Of a DNA stretch of 38,125 bases, positions 25,981 through 34,126 are shown piece by piece. Origin of the DNA: Flavobacteriales bacterium (GTDB lineage Bacteria; Bacteroidota; Bacteroidia; Flavobacteriales_D; Sanyastnellaceae); assembly GCA_947462725.1 (NCBI GenBank), contig CANHPZ010000008.1, positions 1 through 38,125 of the forward strand, given 5' to 3'. Each line of letters begins with the position of its first letter. Position 1 is the first letter of the stretch. Under the pieces are notes generated by a model. The model saw only the letters and a program-made list of their open reading frames with translations. It had not been told where the DNA came from and ran no database searches. The position numbers and the translations under genes were made by a program.

Positions 25981-26502
25981 TTATTTTATAACTCCCTTCT
26001 CGCGCATTATAGCTGTAATCTTTTCAACCATAACCAATGTCGCCGGACAGCGTGTCATGTTAGGAATGAATACCTCCTCCACCTGATCCGCGAAATCCTT
26101 GCGATGAAAATGTGGAAACTCAGCGCAATCAGAAGGACGTATTTCGTATATAGTACACAAGCCCTTCTTTTTGTCAAAATGCTGACAAGGAGTGCTATCG
26201 TTCATGATGTCGCCGGTCTTTTCCTCTGTGTACAGGTACTTCTCGTAGTATTCGGCCGGGGTCATCCCGAAGTGGGCTGCGACACGTTTGATTTCAGTTT
26301 TCTTCCATGTTGGCGTCATCTCCATGCAGCAATGACCGCATGCCACACAGCTCACTTCCTGCCAAGTTTGTTCTGTAGCCGATTTTACATCCGAAAGAAA
26401 ACCCCTTGGTTTATTCTTCACTACCTTACGTAGGTCGGCTGAAAGTGATTTTTTTTTCGCTCTGGCGCGACGCGTATAGAACGCTACATCAATTTTTTTC
26501 AT
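25981..26502 (-). CDS. YkgJ family cysteine cluster protein
   Basis: 173 residues. The domain starts at CVACGHCC (Cys52, Cys55, Cys58 and Cys59, the YkgJ hallmark CxxCGxCC). A middle region follows (FGMTPAEYYEKYL), then PCQHFDKKKGLCTIYEIRPSDCAEFP with three more conserved Cys. YkgJ proteins are thought to bind zinc or iron(-sulfur); activity is unknown. The first 45 residues are basic (RRARAKKKS) and may bind nucleic acid or be a leader region. It is the first gene of a likely operon with the radical SAM gene (14-bp gap), suggesting that the pair act on the same substrate or share a metal cofactor (inference). No promoter box was recognised between it and the SRP RNA gene. Confidence 0.9.
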   Translation of the reverse strand: MKKIDVAFYTRRARAKKKSLSADLRKVVKNKPRGFLSDVKSATEQTWQEVSCVACGHCCMEMTPTWKKTEIKRVAAHFGMTPAEYYEKYLYTEEKTGDIMNDSTPCQHFDKKKGLCTIYEIRPSDCAEFPHFHRKDFADQVEEVFIPNMTRCPATLVMVEKITAIMREKGVIK

Positions 26503-26607
26503 CGGATAGTATAAAACGAATGCCGAATGTACACGCTTAACCTCAGTTCATTCGACGCAGAAAAACCGAATTATCGCCCTTTACTTGTTAATCAGAATTT
26601 AGGGCAT

Positions 26608-26713
26608 AAAAAAAAGGCAAGCCCCTTTTATCGCACCGCTACAACCGTCTGCCTTTGCTGCCTTCCGGCCCTGGAGGATTTGACAGGAGCTGGTCGTAAA
26701 AGACTTGCCCTTT
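26608..26713 (-). ncRNA. ffs: Signal recognition particle 4.5S-type RNA
   Basis: Small bacterial SRP RNA, about 105 nt, that binds Ffh in co-translational targeting. On the minus strand the apical domain reads CAGGGCCGGAAGGCAGCAAAGGCAG, sharing the GGCCGGAAGGCAGC core of helix 8 with the GGAA tetraloop and the asymmetric loop. The terminal stem is GGGCAAG at the 5' end against CTTGCC at the 3' end, with further pairs TCTTTTA/TAAAAGG. The RNA ends in a run of eight U (26615-26608), so the closing helix also acts as a terminator. A strong -7 box lies just upstream. This is the Ffh-binding short form without an Alu domain. Ends are placed by pairing, so they are good to a few bases. Confidence 0.93.
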
Positions 26714-26718
26714 GCCGG

Positions 26719-26747
26719 CAAAAATACATTGCTTTCAACAATACCAA
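26719..26747 (-). promoter_or_regulatory. Promoter of the SRP RNA gene
   Basis: Minus-strand -7 element TATTTTTG (26719-26726) and a -33 TTG (26745-26747) with an 18-bp spacer: a good match to the Bacteroidota TTG/TAnnTTTG promoter. The inferred start lies near 26713, exactly at the 5' end predicted from SRP RNA pairing. Confidence 0.75.
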
Positions 26748-26793
26748 GTAGGTTTTTTATAGAGAATGTCGAAAATTCCCTTTCGTGTTAGTT

Positions 26794-26801
26794 TACTTTT
26801 G
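26794..26801 (+). promoter_or_regulatory. Candidate -7 promoter element for the DUF4199-GT2 pair
   Basis: TACTTTTG, an exact TAnnTTTG match. It would start transcription around 26808, which excludes the track's start at 26785 and supports the ATG at 26824. Confidence 0.5.
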
Positions 26802-26823
26802 GCAAAAAGGTCAATTTACACCT

Positions 26824-27357
26824 ATGATTAACAAGCTTATTTCTAACGGGGTCATAACCGGCATAGCCATCACAATATACATGGCGCTCCTTTATGCCGC
26901 CGGACTCGAATACCTTTCCAACTGGTGGCTCACAGTATTGATGTACCCTATAGCCATAGGGCTTCTGTGCTACTTTACCATTCAAATGCGCAACCTCTAT
27001 GCTGCGGTGCCTTTTGACTTCAAGAAAACTTTTATTGTTTTCTTATCGATGGCCATGATTGCCACGCTAGTCTCCACCATTTGGAACATCTTTTTGTTTA
27101 ATGTCATTGATAAATCCTTGGCTAAAGAGCTTTCAGATTTAATCCTTGAGCAGACGCGAGAAATGATGGAAAAGTGGGGGGCTCCGGATGAAACCATCGT
27201 GAAAACCATGAAGGAAATGAAGGATCTGCCTACGCAATTCAAGCCACTCTATCAATTGAAAAGCTGGCTAAGTGGCGGTATTTTTTTAGTTATTGTTAGC
27301 GCAATTTGCGCTGCTTTTCTTAAAAGAAAGAATGAGTCTCCCTTCAAAGCAGCATGA
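26824..27357 (+). CDS. DUF4199 domain membrane protein
   Basis: Inner-membrane protein of unknown function, 177 residues from the ATG at 26824. Four hydrophobic segments are visible: GVITGIAITIYMALLYAAG, WWLTVLMYPIAIGLLCYF, KTFIVFLSMAMIATLVSTIWNIFLF and WLSGGIFLVIVSAICAAFL. They are separated by a charged helical loop (LAKELSDLILEQTREMMEKWG ... ) between TM3 and TM4. This layout is the DUF4199 pattern of Bacteroidota. The stop overlaps the start of the downstream glycosyltransferase gene by 4 bp (ATGA), so they are translationally coupled. A role linked to lipid-linked sugar metabolism is suggested only by this neighbour. Confidence 0.85.
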   Translation: MINKLISNGVITGIAITIYMALLYAAGLEYLSNWWLTVLMYPIAIGLLCYFTIQMRNLYAAVPFDFKKTFIVFLSMAMIATLVSTIWNIFLFNVIDKSLAKELSDLILEQTREMMEKWGAPDETIVKTMKEMKDLPTQFKPLYQLKSWLSGGIFLVIVSAICAAFLKRKNESPFKAA

Positions 27358-28313
27358 AAGACCTATCCCTCGTAATACCTCTGCTCAATGAAGCAGAATC
27401 GTTGCCCGAATTGCATGCCTGGATAAAACGGGTTTGCGACAATCATCGGTTGAGCTACGAGATTCTCTTTATTGATGATGGATCTAAGGATCAATCCTGG
27501 GAAGTGATTTCCACATTGCGAGCGCAAAATCCTGAAGTATTGGGAATACGTTTTCAGCGTAATTACGGCAAGAGCGCAGCATTGCACATCGGATTTGAAG
27601 CAGCACAGGGCAAGGTAGTGATCACGATGGATGCCGACTTGCAAGACTCCCCTGATGAGATTCCGGAACTCTATCGCATGATTACGGAAGAGGGATTTGA
27701 CCTCGTGAGCGGATGGAAAAAGAAAAGATATGATCCAATTACGAAAACAATACCGACCAAATTATACAACTGGGCCACACGCAGAATGAGCGGTATATAT
27801 CTGCATGATTTCAATTGTGGATTAAAGGCCTACTCCAACGAGGTCATCAAGAGCATTGAAATATTTGGTGAAATGCACCGGTACATTCCTGTGATTGCTC
27901 ACCGCGAAGGCTTCAAAAAAATCGGCGAAAAGATTGTCGAACATCGCTCAAGAAAGTATGGCACTACCAAATTCGGACTGGAGCGTTTTATCAATGGCCC
28001 ACTCGATTTGCTCACCATTATTTTTATTTCTAAATTCGGAAAGAGACCAATGCACATATTTGGCACGGTAGGCGCGAGCATGTTCTTCATAGGATTGGGG
28101 CTCACGGCTTATCTGATCATCATGAAGTTTATGCATCTGAATGTTTGGAATACTAAAGCGCCATTGGTCGCAGATCAAGCTGTTTTCTATATTTCACTTA
28201 CCGCCATGATTATTGGCACACAACTATTCCTAGCCGGTTTTGTTGGCGAGCTTATCACACGCAACTCAGCCACTCGAAATCAATACAAGATTCGCGAGAG
28301 ACTTCTGAACTAA
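27354..28313 (+). CDS. Glycosyltransferase family 2, polyprenyl-phosphate sugar transferase-like
   Basis: Membrane-associated GT-A enzyme of 319 residues, related to dolichyl-/undecaprenyl-phosphate glycosyltransferases (DPM1/GtrB/ArnC type). N-terminal motifs: SLVIPLLNEAESLPEL, FIDDGSKD (Asp41/Asp42), and MDADLQDSPDE with the DxD-like metal site (Asp93, Asp95). The acceptor-side segment CGLKAYSNEV and HRYIPVIAHREGF follow. Two TM helices lie near the C terminus (about 232-260 and 275-300), as in GtrB-like enzymes. It would transfer a sugar from a nucleotide donor to undecaprenyl phosphate on the cytosolic face; which sugar is unknown. Second gene of an overlapping pair with DUF4199; followed by a strong terminator. 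Confidence 0.92.
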   Translation: MKDLSLVIPLLNEAESLPELHAWIKRVCDNHRLSYEILFIDDGSKDQSWEVISTLRAQNPEVLGIRFQRNYGKSAALHIGFEAAQGKVVITMDADLQDSPDEIPELYRMITEEGFDLVSGWKKKRYDPITKTIPTKLYNWATRRMSGIYLHDFNCGLKAYSNEVIKSIEIFGEMHRYIPVIAHREGFKKIGEKIVEHRSRKYGTTKFGLERFINGPLDLLTIIFISKFGKRPMHIFGTVGASMFFIGLGLTAYLIIMKFMHLNVWNTKAPLVADQAVFYISLTAMIIGTQLFLAGFVGELITRNSATRNQYKIRERLLN

Positions 28314-28334
28314 CACATCAGTATTGGGTAAAAA

Positions 28335-28364
28335 AAAAGGGCTGCTTTGTGAAGCAGCCCTTTT
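28335..28364. terminator. Bidirectional intrinsic terminator
   Basis: Stem AAAAGGGCTGCTT / AAGCAGCCCTTTT with a TGTG loop, with poly-A on the left and TTTT on the right. It serves the glycosyltransferase transcript and the convergent T9SS gene. Confidence 0.9.
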
Positions 28365-28380
28365 CATTTATTTCAATTTC

Positions 28381-30675
28381 TTATTGCTTAATCAATGGCT
28401 TCACTTGAGATGAAGTTCCATTTACCAATTGCACGAGGTAGTAACCTGCAGGCAATTCACTGAGGTCGGCTGCAATTTGCATGGTTGAACCAGACACGTT
28501 GTAGCTCAGTGAGTGAACCAAGCGCCCTTCGGCACCATAAACATTCAATGTCAATGTTTTTTGGATATCCAATGCATTTGCATTCACAATGATTCCTCCG
28601 TTGGTTGGGTTTGGATAGAGAGAGAAGTCTACTTCGAGACCATTGTTAATACCCAATCCCTGACCTGCGTTGAAGACGCATGAACCATCATCGTAGTTAG
28701 CTTGAGGATTGTAGTTAAGCGCTGCTGCATCCATGCAACCGGCAATCATGCCACAAGTTGAATTCACTCCAATCAAATCAGAACCATTAGCTCCGTAGAA
28801 AAGTGAACCTTCGGCGTACATGGTGTTTGATGAAATCATGTAATAAGCACCATTCCAACCATCGCCCCATGAATCATTCATAACAACCTCGTAGCAACCG
28901 TCTGGAACGCAAACACTCGTATTGTACCAACCCCAGCTAGAGTAGCCAGAACCACTGCTGTATGTAACACTATCCTCTCCTACAAGGCTCCAGCTGATTT
29001 CTGAACCCCAATTGCCGGTTGTAACAGTCACGCTGAGCAAATTTTGATTGCAATCCAAAGGATATTGGCAAGAACCATCATCATCAGTTGCCATAGGATT
29101 GTAGTTCAATGCGAGTGCATCTGTGCAACCTAAAACGACTGGAGCACAACCTTCTGCATTAACTCCAAAATAAGCTGTACCAAAGTTTCCGCTCGCTAGG
29201 TTGTAAGAACCCGAAAGTGCTCCATTCATGTATACTTCCATATAGCCCGTGCCGTCCCATCCGTCACCAAATGAATCGAACATTTGAATGGTATAGCAAC
29301 CATCGGCCATGCAAGCATAAGAAGAGGCCACTCCAGTTACGGAAGCCGCAACGACAGCGCCTGACGCGTCAACCACTATATAAGATGCTTCATTTACAAA
29401 CGTTCCAGGATAGAGAATGAACTGAGCAACACTTCCAGCGCAGTCGTTCATATATATGCAAGAGCCATTGTCTTGAGCTGCCAGCGGATCATAATTCACA
29501 GCAGTAGAGTCCGTGCAGCCAATGGTAGGATAAACGCATGAGTTATCACTCAAGTTGGCTTCCACATTGTAATTTAGTGCAGTCGGGTCGGTGCAACCGA
29601 ATATTGGACCACATGTACCGTCGATGCTGAATGGTGCACTCTCGAATTGAGCAGTTACTGATGGATGAGCATTAATTACCTGCACACCATTCACATTCAC
29701 CCAGAAATAACCATTGTACCAGCCTAATGGACCTGTGTTGTTAATCATATTCGCCGTGTAACACACACCGGGGCGCAAGCATATTTGAGCGTTGACAATT
29801 GAACCACTGTTCAAACCGGTGGCATAATAAACTTCATTTCCGGCGTCGTCTACAATTTGTAATTCAACTTGATTACCATTTGAGAACGTGCATATGTAAA
29901 GAGCTGCCATTACGCTACCGGCACCATTGCAATATTGACAAGAACCATTATCGATGGTTGCAAGTGCGTTATAGTTAGCAGCAGTCGCATCCATACAACC
30001 TTCGATGATGCATGAGCCATTATCTGAATTGGCCGCAGAATCATAATTCGCAGCTGCAGGATTGGTGCATCCAAACACCCAAGCCATGCATGATCCATCA
30101 TCGATGGTTGCCATCGGATTGTAGTTCATTGCTATCGAATCTGTGCAACCGGCGTAAACGCAAGTCCCGTTATCGAAAATAGCAGTAGGATTGAAGTTTA
30201 CCGCTGAAGCATTTGTGCAGCCTTCTGTATTCGCGCCACAAGCAACTGTCATGGTGTATAGGCCCTCTTGAATTGAAAAGCCACCGCAACGAATCAAGTA
30301 AGATTCGCCAGCAGTTACGCTAAAAATTACGCGACTTTGAAATGCGCAATAGTCATCGTTCTCGGCCAAACAAATTAGGCCATCGCATGTGCCTGAGTAA
30401 ATATGAAGGCGAGTATCAAAGCTGCTACCGCAAGTTGAAACGGCCGCTGCCCCTGTTTCAGAGGCCGTGTAGCTGTACCAAATCTGACCGCCCGTTCCTT
30501 CGTTGGCGCATAAGCTTGATCCTGATGTAGGAACACCAACAGTAGAACCCGTGTAAGAAAGTCCACATTCCACCGGAATCGCAGAATCACACGTTGCACC
30601 AGGAATGTTTTGAGCATTAATCGATGCTGAAAAACCAAAGGCAATCGTAATTAGACATGCGTAAATAAATCTCAT
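28381..30675 (-). CDS. T9SS type A protein with eight Cys-framed repeats
   Basis: 764-residue secreted protein. Signal peptide MRFIYACLITIAFGFSASINAQ. An N-terminal beta-sandwich (about 25-145) is of the kind found before peptidase or adhesin repeats (IWYSYTASETG ... ENDDYCAFQS). Eight copies of a ~22-residue unit, GC[TM][DN]xxAxNYnPxAxxDdGSC, follow, in clusters of four, two, one and one. Between them are three ~100-residue beta-domains; two carry the GCYTxxMxDSFGDGWDG type turn. The last ~80 residues form a T9SS type A sorting domain (SLYPNPTNGGIIVN ... YYLVQLVNG ... PLIKQ). Acidic residues in the short repeats could bind calcium. Role probably surface attachment or scaffold; no active site seen. 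Shared terminator with the GT2 gene. Confidence 0.9.
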   Translation of the reverse strand: MRFIYACLITIAFGFSASINAQNIPGATCDSAIPVECGLSYTGSTVGVPTSGSSLCANEGTGGQIWYSYTASETGAAAVSTCGSSFDTRLHIYSGTCDGLICLAENDDYCAFQSRVIFSVTAGESYLIRCGGFSIQEGLYTMTVACGANTEGCTNASAVNFNPTAIFDNGTCVYAGCTDSIAMNYNPMATIDDGSCMAWVFGCTNPAAANYDSAANSDNGSCIIEGCMDATAANYNALATIDNGSCQYCNGAGSVMAALYICTFSNGNQVELQIVDDAGNEVYYATGLNSGSIVNAQICLRPGVCYTANMINNTGPLGWYNGYFWVNVNGVQVINAHPSVTAQFESAPFSIDGTCGPIFGCTDPTALNYNVEANLSDNSCVYPTIGCTDSTAVNYDPLAAQDNGSCIYMNDCAGSVAQFILYPGTFVNEASYIVVDASGAVVAASVTGVASSYACMADGCYTIQMFDSFGDGWDGTGYMEVYMNGALSGSYNLASGNFGTAYFGVNAEGCAPVVLGCTDALALNYNPMATDDDGSCQYPLDCNQNLLSVTVTTGNWGSEISWSLVGEDSVTYSSGSGYSSWGWYNTSVCVPDGCYEVVMNDSWGDGWNGAYYMISSNTMYAEGSLFYGANGSDLIGVNSTCGMIAGCMDAAALNYNPQANYDDGSCVFNAGQGLGINNGLEVDFSLYPNPTNGGIIVNANALDIQKTLTLNVYGAEGRLVHSLSYNVSGSTMQIAADLSELPAGYYLVQLVNGTSSQVKPLIKQ

Positions 30676-30791
30676 CTTTTATTTTTTTATTTGGTTAAGG
30701 ATGACTTTTTTAAAAAATGTTGATACAATAGTAAAGAAGGTCAGTTGAATTGAAGTCTTTAAAATTATTTAAATGGTTGCATTCCTAGTTT

Positions 30792-31976
30792 TCAACCAGC
30801 AATAACACCGCTACCGATTAATTCATCGCCATCATACCATGCCACAAACTGTCCCGCGGCTATACCTCGCTGCGCCTCTTCGAAAATCACATACAAAGCC
30901 GTTTCAGTGCAAACAAGTCGGCAAGCGCATAATTGCTGGCGGTAGCGAATTCGCGCCATATACTGACGATCTTGCCCAAACTTCAGAGCCAGATCGGAGC
31001 GCACCCAATGAACATCAGGTGTTTCTACCTTCAAGCCAAATCGCAAGAGTGCCCAGTGATTTTCACCCTGACCGACATAAACCACATTGTTGACAGCATC
31101 AGTTTCTAAAATGAATAAAGGCAGTGCCTTACCTCCCACTCCAAGGCCTTTGCGCTGTCCCACCGTATAAAAGTGCGCCCCTTGATGCTCCCCAATAACT
31201 TTTCCCATCGACGGCTGAAAAACGAATGGCCTTGTCTGTTCCTCCAATTCAAGTTGATTCATCGGATCTTTTACAAACAGCGATTTATCATCCACGATTT
31301 CAATTATAACTCCTGCCTTTGGCTCAAGTTGCTGCTGCAGAAAAATTGGAAGCTTTACTTTACCAATGAAACACAGTCCTTGAGAGTCTTTCTTATCGGC
31401 GTTTCCAAGCCCAATTTTTCGGGCTATTTCTCTCACTTCTGATTTTTGTAAGTGACCGATGGGAAATAGCGCTTTGGACAATTGCATTTGACTGAGTTGA
31501 CACAAGAAATAGCTCTGGTCCTTATTTTCATCCATTCCGGCCAGCAATCTATAAACCTCATTTCCCTCTGAATCAATAAAACTTTCCTTGCGGCAGTAAT
31601 GACCAGTTGCAACAAAATCCGCCTTCAATGCAATGGCAGCCTGTAGAAATAAATCAAATTTCACTTCTCGATTGCATAACACATCAGGGTTTGGCGTTCT
31701 CCCGGCTTGATATTCCCGAAACATGTAGTCGACAATCCGCTCCTTGTATTCCTTGCTCAGATCGAGCACCTGGAATGGTATCCCCAGAGACTCGGCAGCC
31801 ATAATGGCATCATTACTATCATCAATCCACGGACACTCATTATTGATAATAACCGACTCATCATGCCAATTGCGCATGAAAATTCCAACCACATCGTAGC
31901 CCTGCTCCTGAAGCAAATATGCCGCAACACTGGAATCAACTCCACCGGAAAGACCAACAACCACTCTGGAAGACAT
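30792..31976 (-). CDS. mnmA: tRNA-specific 2-thiouridylase MnmA
   Basis: Cytosolic enzyme that thiolates U34 of tRNA(Lys/Glu/Gln) using persulfide sulfur and ATP. 394 residues. The PP-loop motif is GLSGGVDSS (8-16). The catalytic cysteines are Cys101 in [12 protein letters not shown] and Cys202 in GLCFIG, the pair that forms the persulfide/disulfide intermediate. The central ATGHY and KDQSYFL motifs and the C-terminal beta-domain with RYRQ are present. Upstream intergenic sequence of about 140 bp separates it from the divergent ECF sigma gene. A TAATTTTG box sits immediately before the start codon, too close for a normal leader. Confidence 0.96.
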   Translation of the reverse strand: MSSRVVVGLSGGVDSSVAAYLLQEQGYDVVGIFMRNWHDESVIINNECPWIDDSNDAIMAAESLGIPFQVLDLSKEYKERIVDYMFREYQAGRTPNPDVLCNREVKFDLFLQAAIALKADFVATGHYCRKESFIDSEGNEVYRLLAGMDENKDQSYFLCQLSQMQLSKALFPIGHLQKSEVREIARKIGLGNADKKDSQGLCFIGKVKLPIFLQQQLEPKAGVIIEIVDDKSLFVKDPMNQLELEEQTRPFVFQPSMGKVIGEHQGAHFYTVGQRKGLGVGGKALPLFILETDAVNNVVYVGQGENHWALLRFGLKVETPDVHWVRSDLALKFGQDRQYMARIRYRQQLCACRLVCTETALYVIFEEAQRGIAAGQFVAWYDGDELIGSGVIAG

Positions 31977-32114
31977 AGGCCAAAATTACTATGGAAATTA
32001 TGGTTTATCCAGAATACCAATTATCTTTATCCTTCACAATTTCAATTTTGATTGCCATATTTAAGTATTTGCTGGCAACCATTTAACATTGTATTCGTCT
32101 AATCAATAACCCTT

Positions 32115-32696
32115 GTGCCTGAAACCAAGCAATTGCAAGCATTGATCGATGGCTGTCTCAAAGGAGACAGACGATCGCAGCAAGCGGTCCATAAATTATT
32201 TTATGGAAAAATGAAGGCCGTATGTATGCGTTACACAAGGGACTCCGATCAAGCCATGGACGTGCTACAAGAAGGATTTCTCAAGGTTTTCAATAACCTG
32301 GACAAATTCACAGGTGTAGGCACTTTCGAAGGTTGGATACGGAGAATTATGGTGAATTTATCGATTGATCGATTCCGCAAACTCAAACATGATTTTGTTT
32401 TGCTTTCTGACCAAGATAGCATAGAACGTTACGAGGGTGATGTGAATGAAGATTACGAAGAATCGAACGAGTTAGAGGAGATATACTCGATAACTCCGGA
32501 GCAAATCATAGATGCTATGCAACAACTGACTCCGGCATATCGAACTGTTTTTAACCTCTATGTTTATGAAGATTACACGCATCAGGATATTGCTGAAGCG
32601 TTGGGAATTAGCGTAGGAACTTCTAAAAGTAACTACGCTAAGGCCAAAAAAAATATGAAGAAATTGCTTATTAAGAATTTGCATCAGTTGAAATGA
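32115..32696 (+). CDS. ECF sigma factor (sigma-70 family)
   Basis: Alternative sigma factor of about 193 residues. Region 2 spans about 20-90 with the helix MRYTRDSDQAMDVLQEGFLKVF and the core-binding/-10 helix FEGWIRRIMVNLSIDRFRK. An acidic, non-conserved linker (about 103-130, EGDVNEDYEESNELEEIY) follows, then region 4 (about 130-190) with LTPAYRTVFNLYVYEDYTHQDIAEALGISVGTSKSNYAKAKK. The start is a GTG at 32115; no in-frame ATG lies before region 2. The stop overlaps the next gene's ATG by 4 bp (ATGA), the usual arrangement for a sigma/anti-sigma pair. It is unusual that the downstream partner is not a FecR or zinc anti-sigma protein. Target promoters unknown. Confidence 0.93.
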   Translation: MPETKQLQALIDGCLKGDRRSQQAVHKLFYGKMKAVCMRYTRDSDQAMDVLQEGFLKVFNNLDKFTGVGTFEGWIRRIMVNLSIDRFRKLKHDFVLLSDQDSIERYEGDVNEDYEESNELEEIYSITPEQIIDAMQQLTPAYRTVFNLYVYEDYTHQDIAEALGISVGTSKSNYAKAKKNMKKLLIKNLHQLK

Positions 32697-33967
32697 AAAA
32701 GAACTTTACTCCTTTCGAACACAGTTTAAAGGACAAAATGGAGAAATTCGAGTTCCCTTACGAACAGGGATCATGGACTCTTCTGCAACGTCAGATGGGC
32801 ATGGCCAAAACAGGTGGCACTGTTTGGATTTTTTCTTTGGTATCAACAATACTTGTCTTATCCGGTGGAGCTGTTGCTCTTTATCGCAGTCAGCACGTTC
32901 CTTCTACAGCAAAAAAGGCTTCAACCCAAGAACACTGCGCGATATCATCGTTGTCAATTACACGCGGAGCTTCTCATGATAATTCGATTGGATTTGTACC
33001 CCAAACCGACAACTCGCTGTTACAATCAACAGTCAGCCAAAGCCATTCTTCCATTCTTAATTCATCTGAACCTAGTTCTAAGGCACCTAATCAAACTTTT
33101 GTATCAACTACAGATGCTTCGGTTATTGATGTGAATACCAATTTCAATGCGAACGCCGGATTAACGGCACCTTCTTCGAATCCAAGTATCAAGGCAGATA
33201 ATGTGATCGCGTTTCAGTGCAACGTTCGTCGCGCATGTCAGGGAGAGGAAGTTGAATTCCAAACCACCAACGGTCCCAAAACAGGTAGTTACTTGTGGAA
33301 CTTTGGCGATGGTCACTTCAGCGATGATGTAAATCCAAAGCACAAATTTGCAAAGGCCGGAAAATATGATGTTTCACTCTCAATCACTAGCGACAATGGG
33401 CAAATCAACACTACTGTCGTAAATGACATGATAATGATTGAAGCCGCACCAGATGCCGATTTCGTATGGCAATTCATCAACTCCGATCCAAATTCTCCGG
33501 AAGTACGCATTGTCAATCGCAGCGAAGGTGGAAATAACTATGAATGGAGTAACGGTAATCAATCAGTGGTTGATGCTTCTGGAACCGTTTTCAAACTGAA
33601 GTCCTCAGGACGCCAAATGATTGCGCTCAACGCCAAGAACGAAGCAGGTTGTTCAGACGGATCCGTTAAGCACATTTCCATCAACACTGATTTCACCCTA
33701 GATGCCCCTCAATCATGGTCTTTTGCGAAAGGAGCCTTCATGCCTGCCGGGCTCAAGAAAAGTAAAGTCGACTTCACAATGACTCTCATCGATTCATTTG
33801 GAAACAATGTATTTGAAACCTCCTCGCGTGTGAAAGGATGGGATGGAAAATTACCGAATGGCTCATCTGCCAAGGTCGGTGATGTGTACTCCTATATTAT
33901 CATTATCACCAATGACCTCACAGAAGAGCAGAAATACTTCAATGGAATATTAACAGTTTCTCCTTAA
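32693..33967 (+). CDS. Single-pass membrane protein with PKD domains and CHU_C-like end; putative anti-sigma factor
   Basis: 424 residues, translationally coupled to the ECF sigma gene. Residues 1-43 are charged and cytosolic-like. One TM helix (about 44-64, VWIFSLVSTILVLSGGAVALY) follows; it is internal, not a cleaved signal. A Ser/Thr-rich linker (65-160) precedes a PKD domain (about 165-245; LWNFGDGHFSDDVNP, HKFAKAGKYDVSLSI) and a second PKD-like domain (about 250-330). The C-terminal ~80 residues (LIDSFGNNVFETS ... GWDGKLPNGS ... FNGILTVSP) resemble the later half of the type B T9SS sorting domain but lack its FTPNNDG entry motif. N-terminal position, coupling and topology suggest a membrane anti-sigma factor with a periplasmic sensor (inference). 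Other reading: an envelope protein merely co-expressed. Confidence 0.8.
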   Translation: MKKNFTPFEHSLKDKMEKFEFPYEQGSWTLLQRQMGMAKTGGTVWIFSLVSTILVLSGGAVALYRSQHVPSTAKKASTQEHCAISSLSITRGASHDNSIGFVPQTDNSLLQSTVSQSHSSILNSSEPSSKAPNQTFVSTTDASVIDVNTNFNANAGLTAPSSNPSIKADNVIAFQCNVRRACQGEEVEFQTTNGPKTGSYLWNFGDGHFSDDVNPKHKFAKAGKYDVSLSITSDNGQINTTVVNDMIMIEAAPDADFVWQFINSDPNSPEVRIVNRSEGGNNYEWSNGNQSVVDASGTVFKLKSSGRQMIALNAKNEAGCSDGSVKHISINTDFTLDAPQSWSFAKGAFMPAGLKKSKVDFTMTLIDSFGNNVFETSSRVKGWDGKLPNGSSAKVGDVYSYIIIITNDLTEEQKYFNGILTVSP

Positions 33968-34000
33968 CCAAAACTAAACTGCACACTGAGTTTAGAGAGA

Positions 34001-34029
34001 ACCGTAACGTATGTTACGGTTTTTTTTTG
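34001..34029 (+). terminator. Intrinsic terminator of the sigma/PKD operon
   Basis: Perfect 8-bp stem ACCGTAAC / GTTACGGT with a GTAT loop and a run of eight or more T. It ends the sigma-PKD transcript and separates it from the next gene, so the downstream type B gene needs its own promoter. Confidence 0.9.
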
Positions 34030-34105
34030 CTTATCAAATCGGTTTGGGGGAGAACTATATATTGCTTTCGTCGTAGAAATTAACAATTCCATCCTGAAAG
34101 GCGAT

Positions 34106-34113
34106 TATTTTTG
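34106..34113 (+). promoter_or_regulatory. Candidate -7 promoter element for the 1194-residue type B gene
   Basis: TATTTTTG, an exact TAnnTTTG match that lies after the terminator and about 14 bp before the first candidate GTG start. No -33 TTG at the usual distance. If used, the GTG at 34145 gives a more normal leader. Confidence 0.5.
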
Positions 34114-34126
34114 CCCAACTTAAACT

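Noticed and set aside
25945-26433. 162-codon plus-strand ORF
   Set aside because: Antisense to the YkgJ gene, whose Cys motifs are clear on the other strand.
24647-26502. RiPP biosynthetic cluster
   Set aside because: A radical SAM gene is present, but no precursor peptide, RRE domain, peptidase-exporter or other maturase lies beside it.
26595-26725. tmRNA or tRNA gene
   Set aside because: No tRNA-like acceptor or tag frame. The GGCCGGAAGGCAGC core and terminal stem fit the SRP RNA.
31981-31988. TAATTTTG promoter box for mnmA
   Set aside because: It ends 5 bp before the start codon, which would make the message leaderless; no -33 element. Too weak to call.
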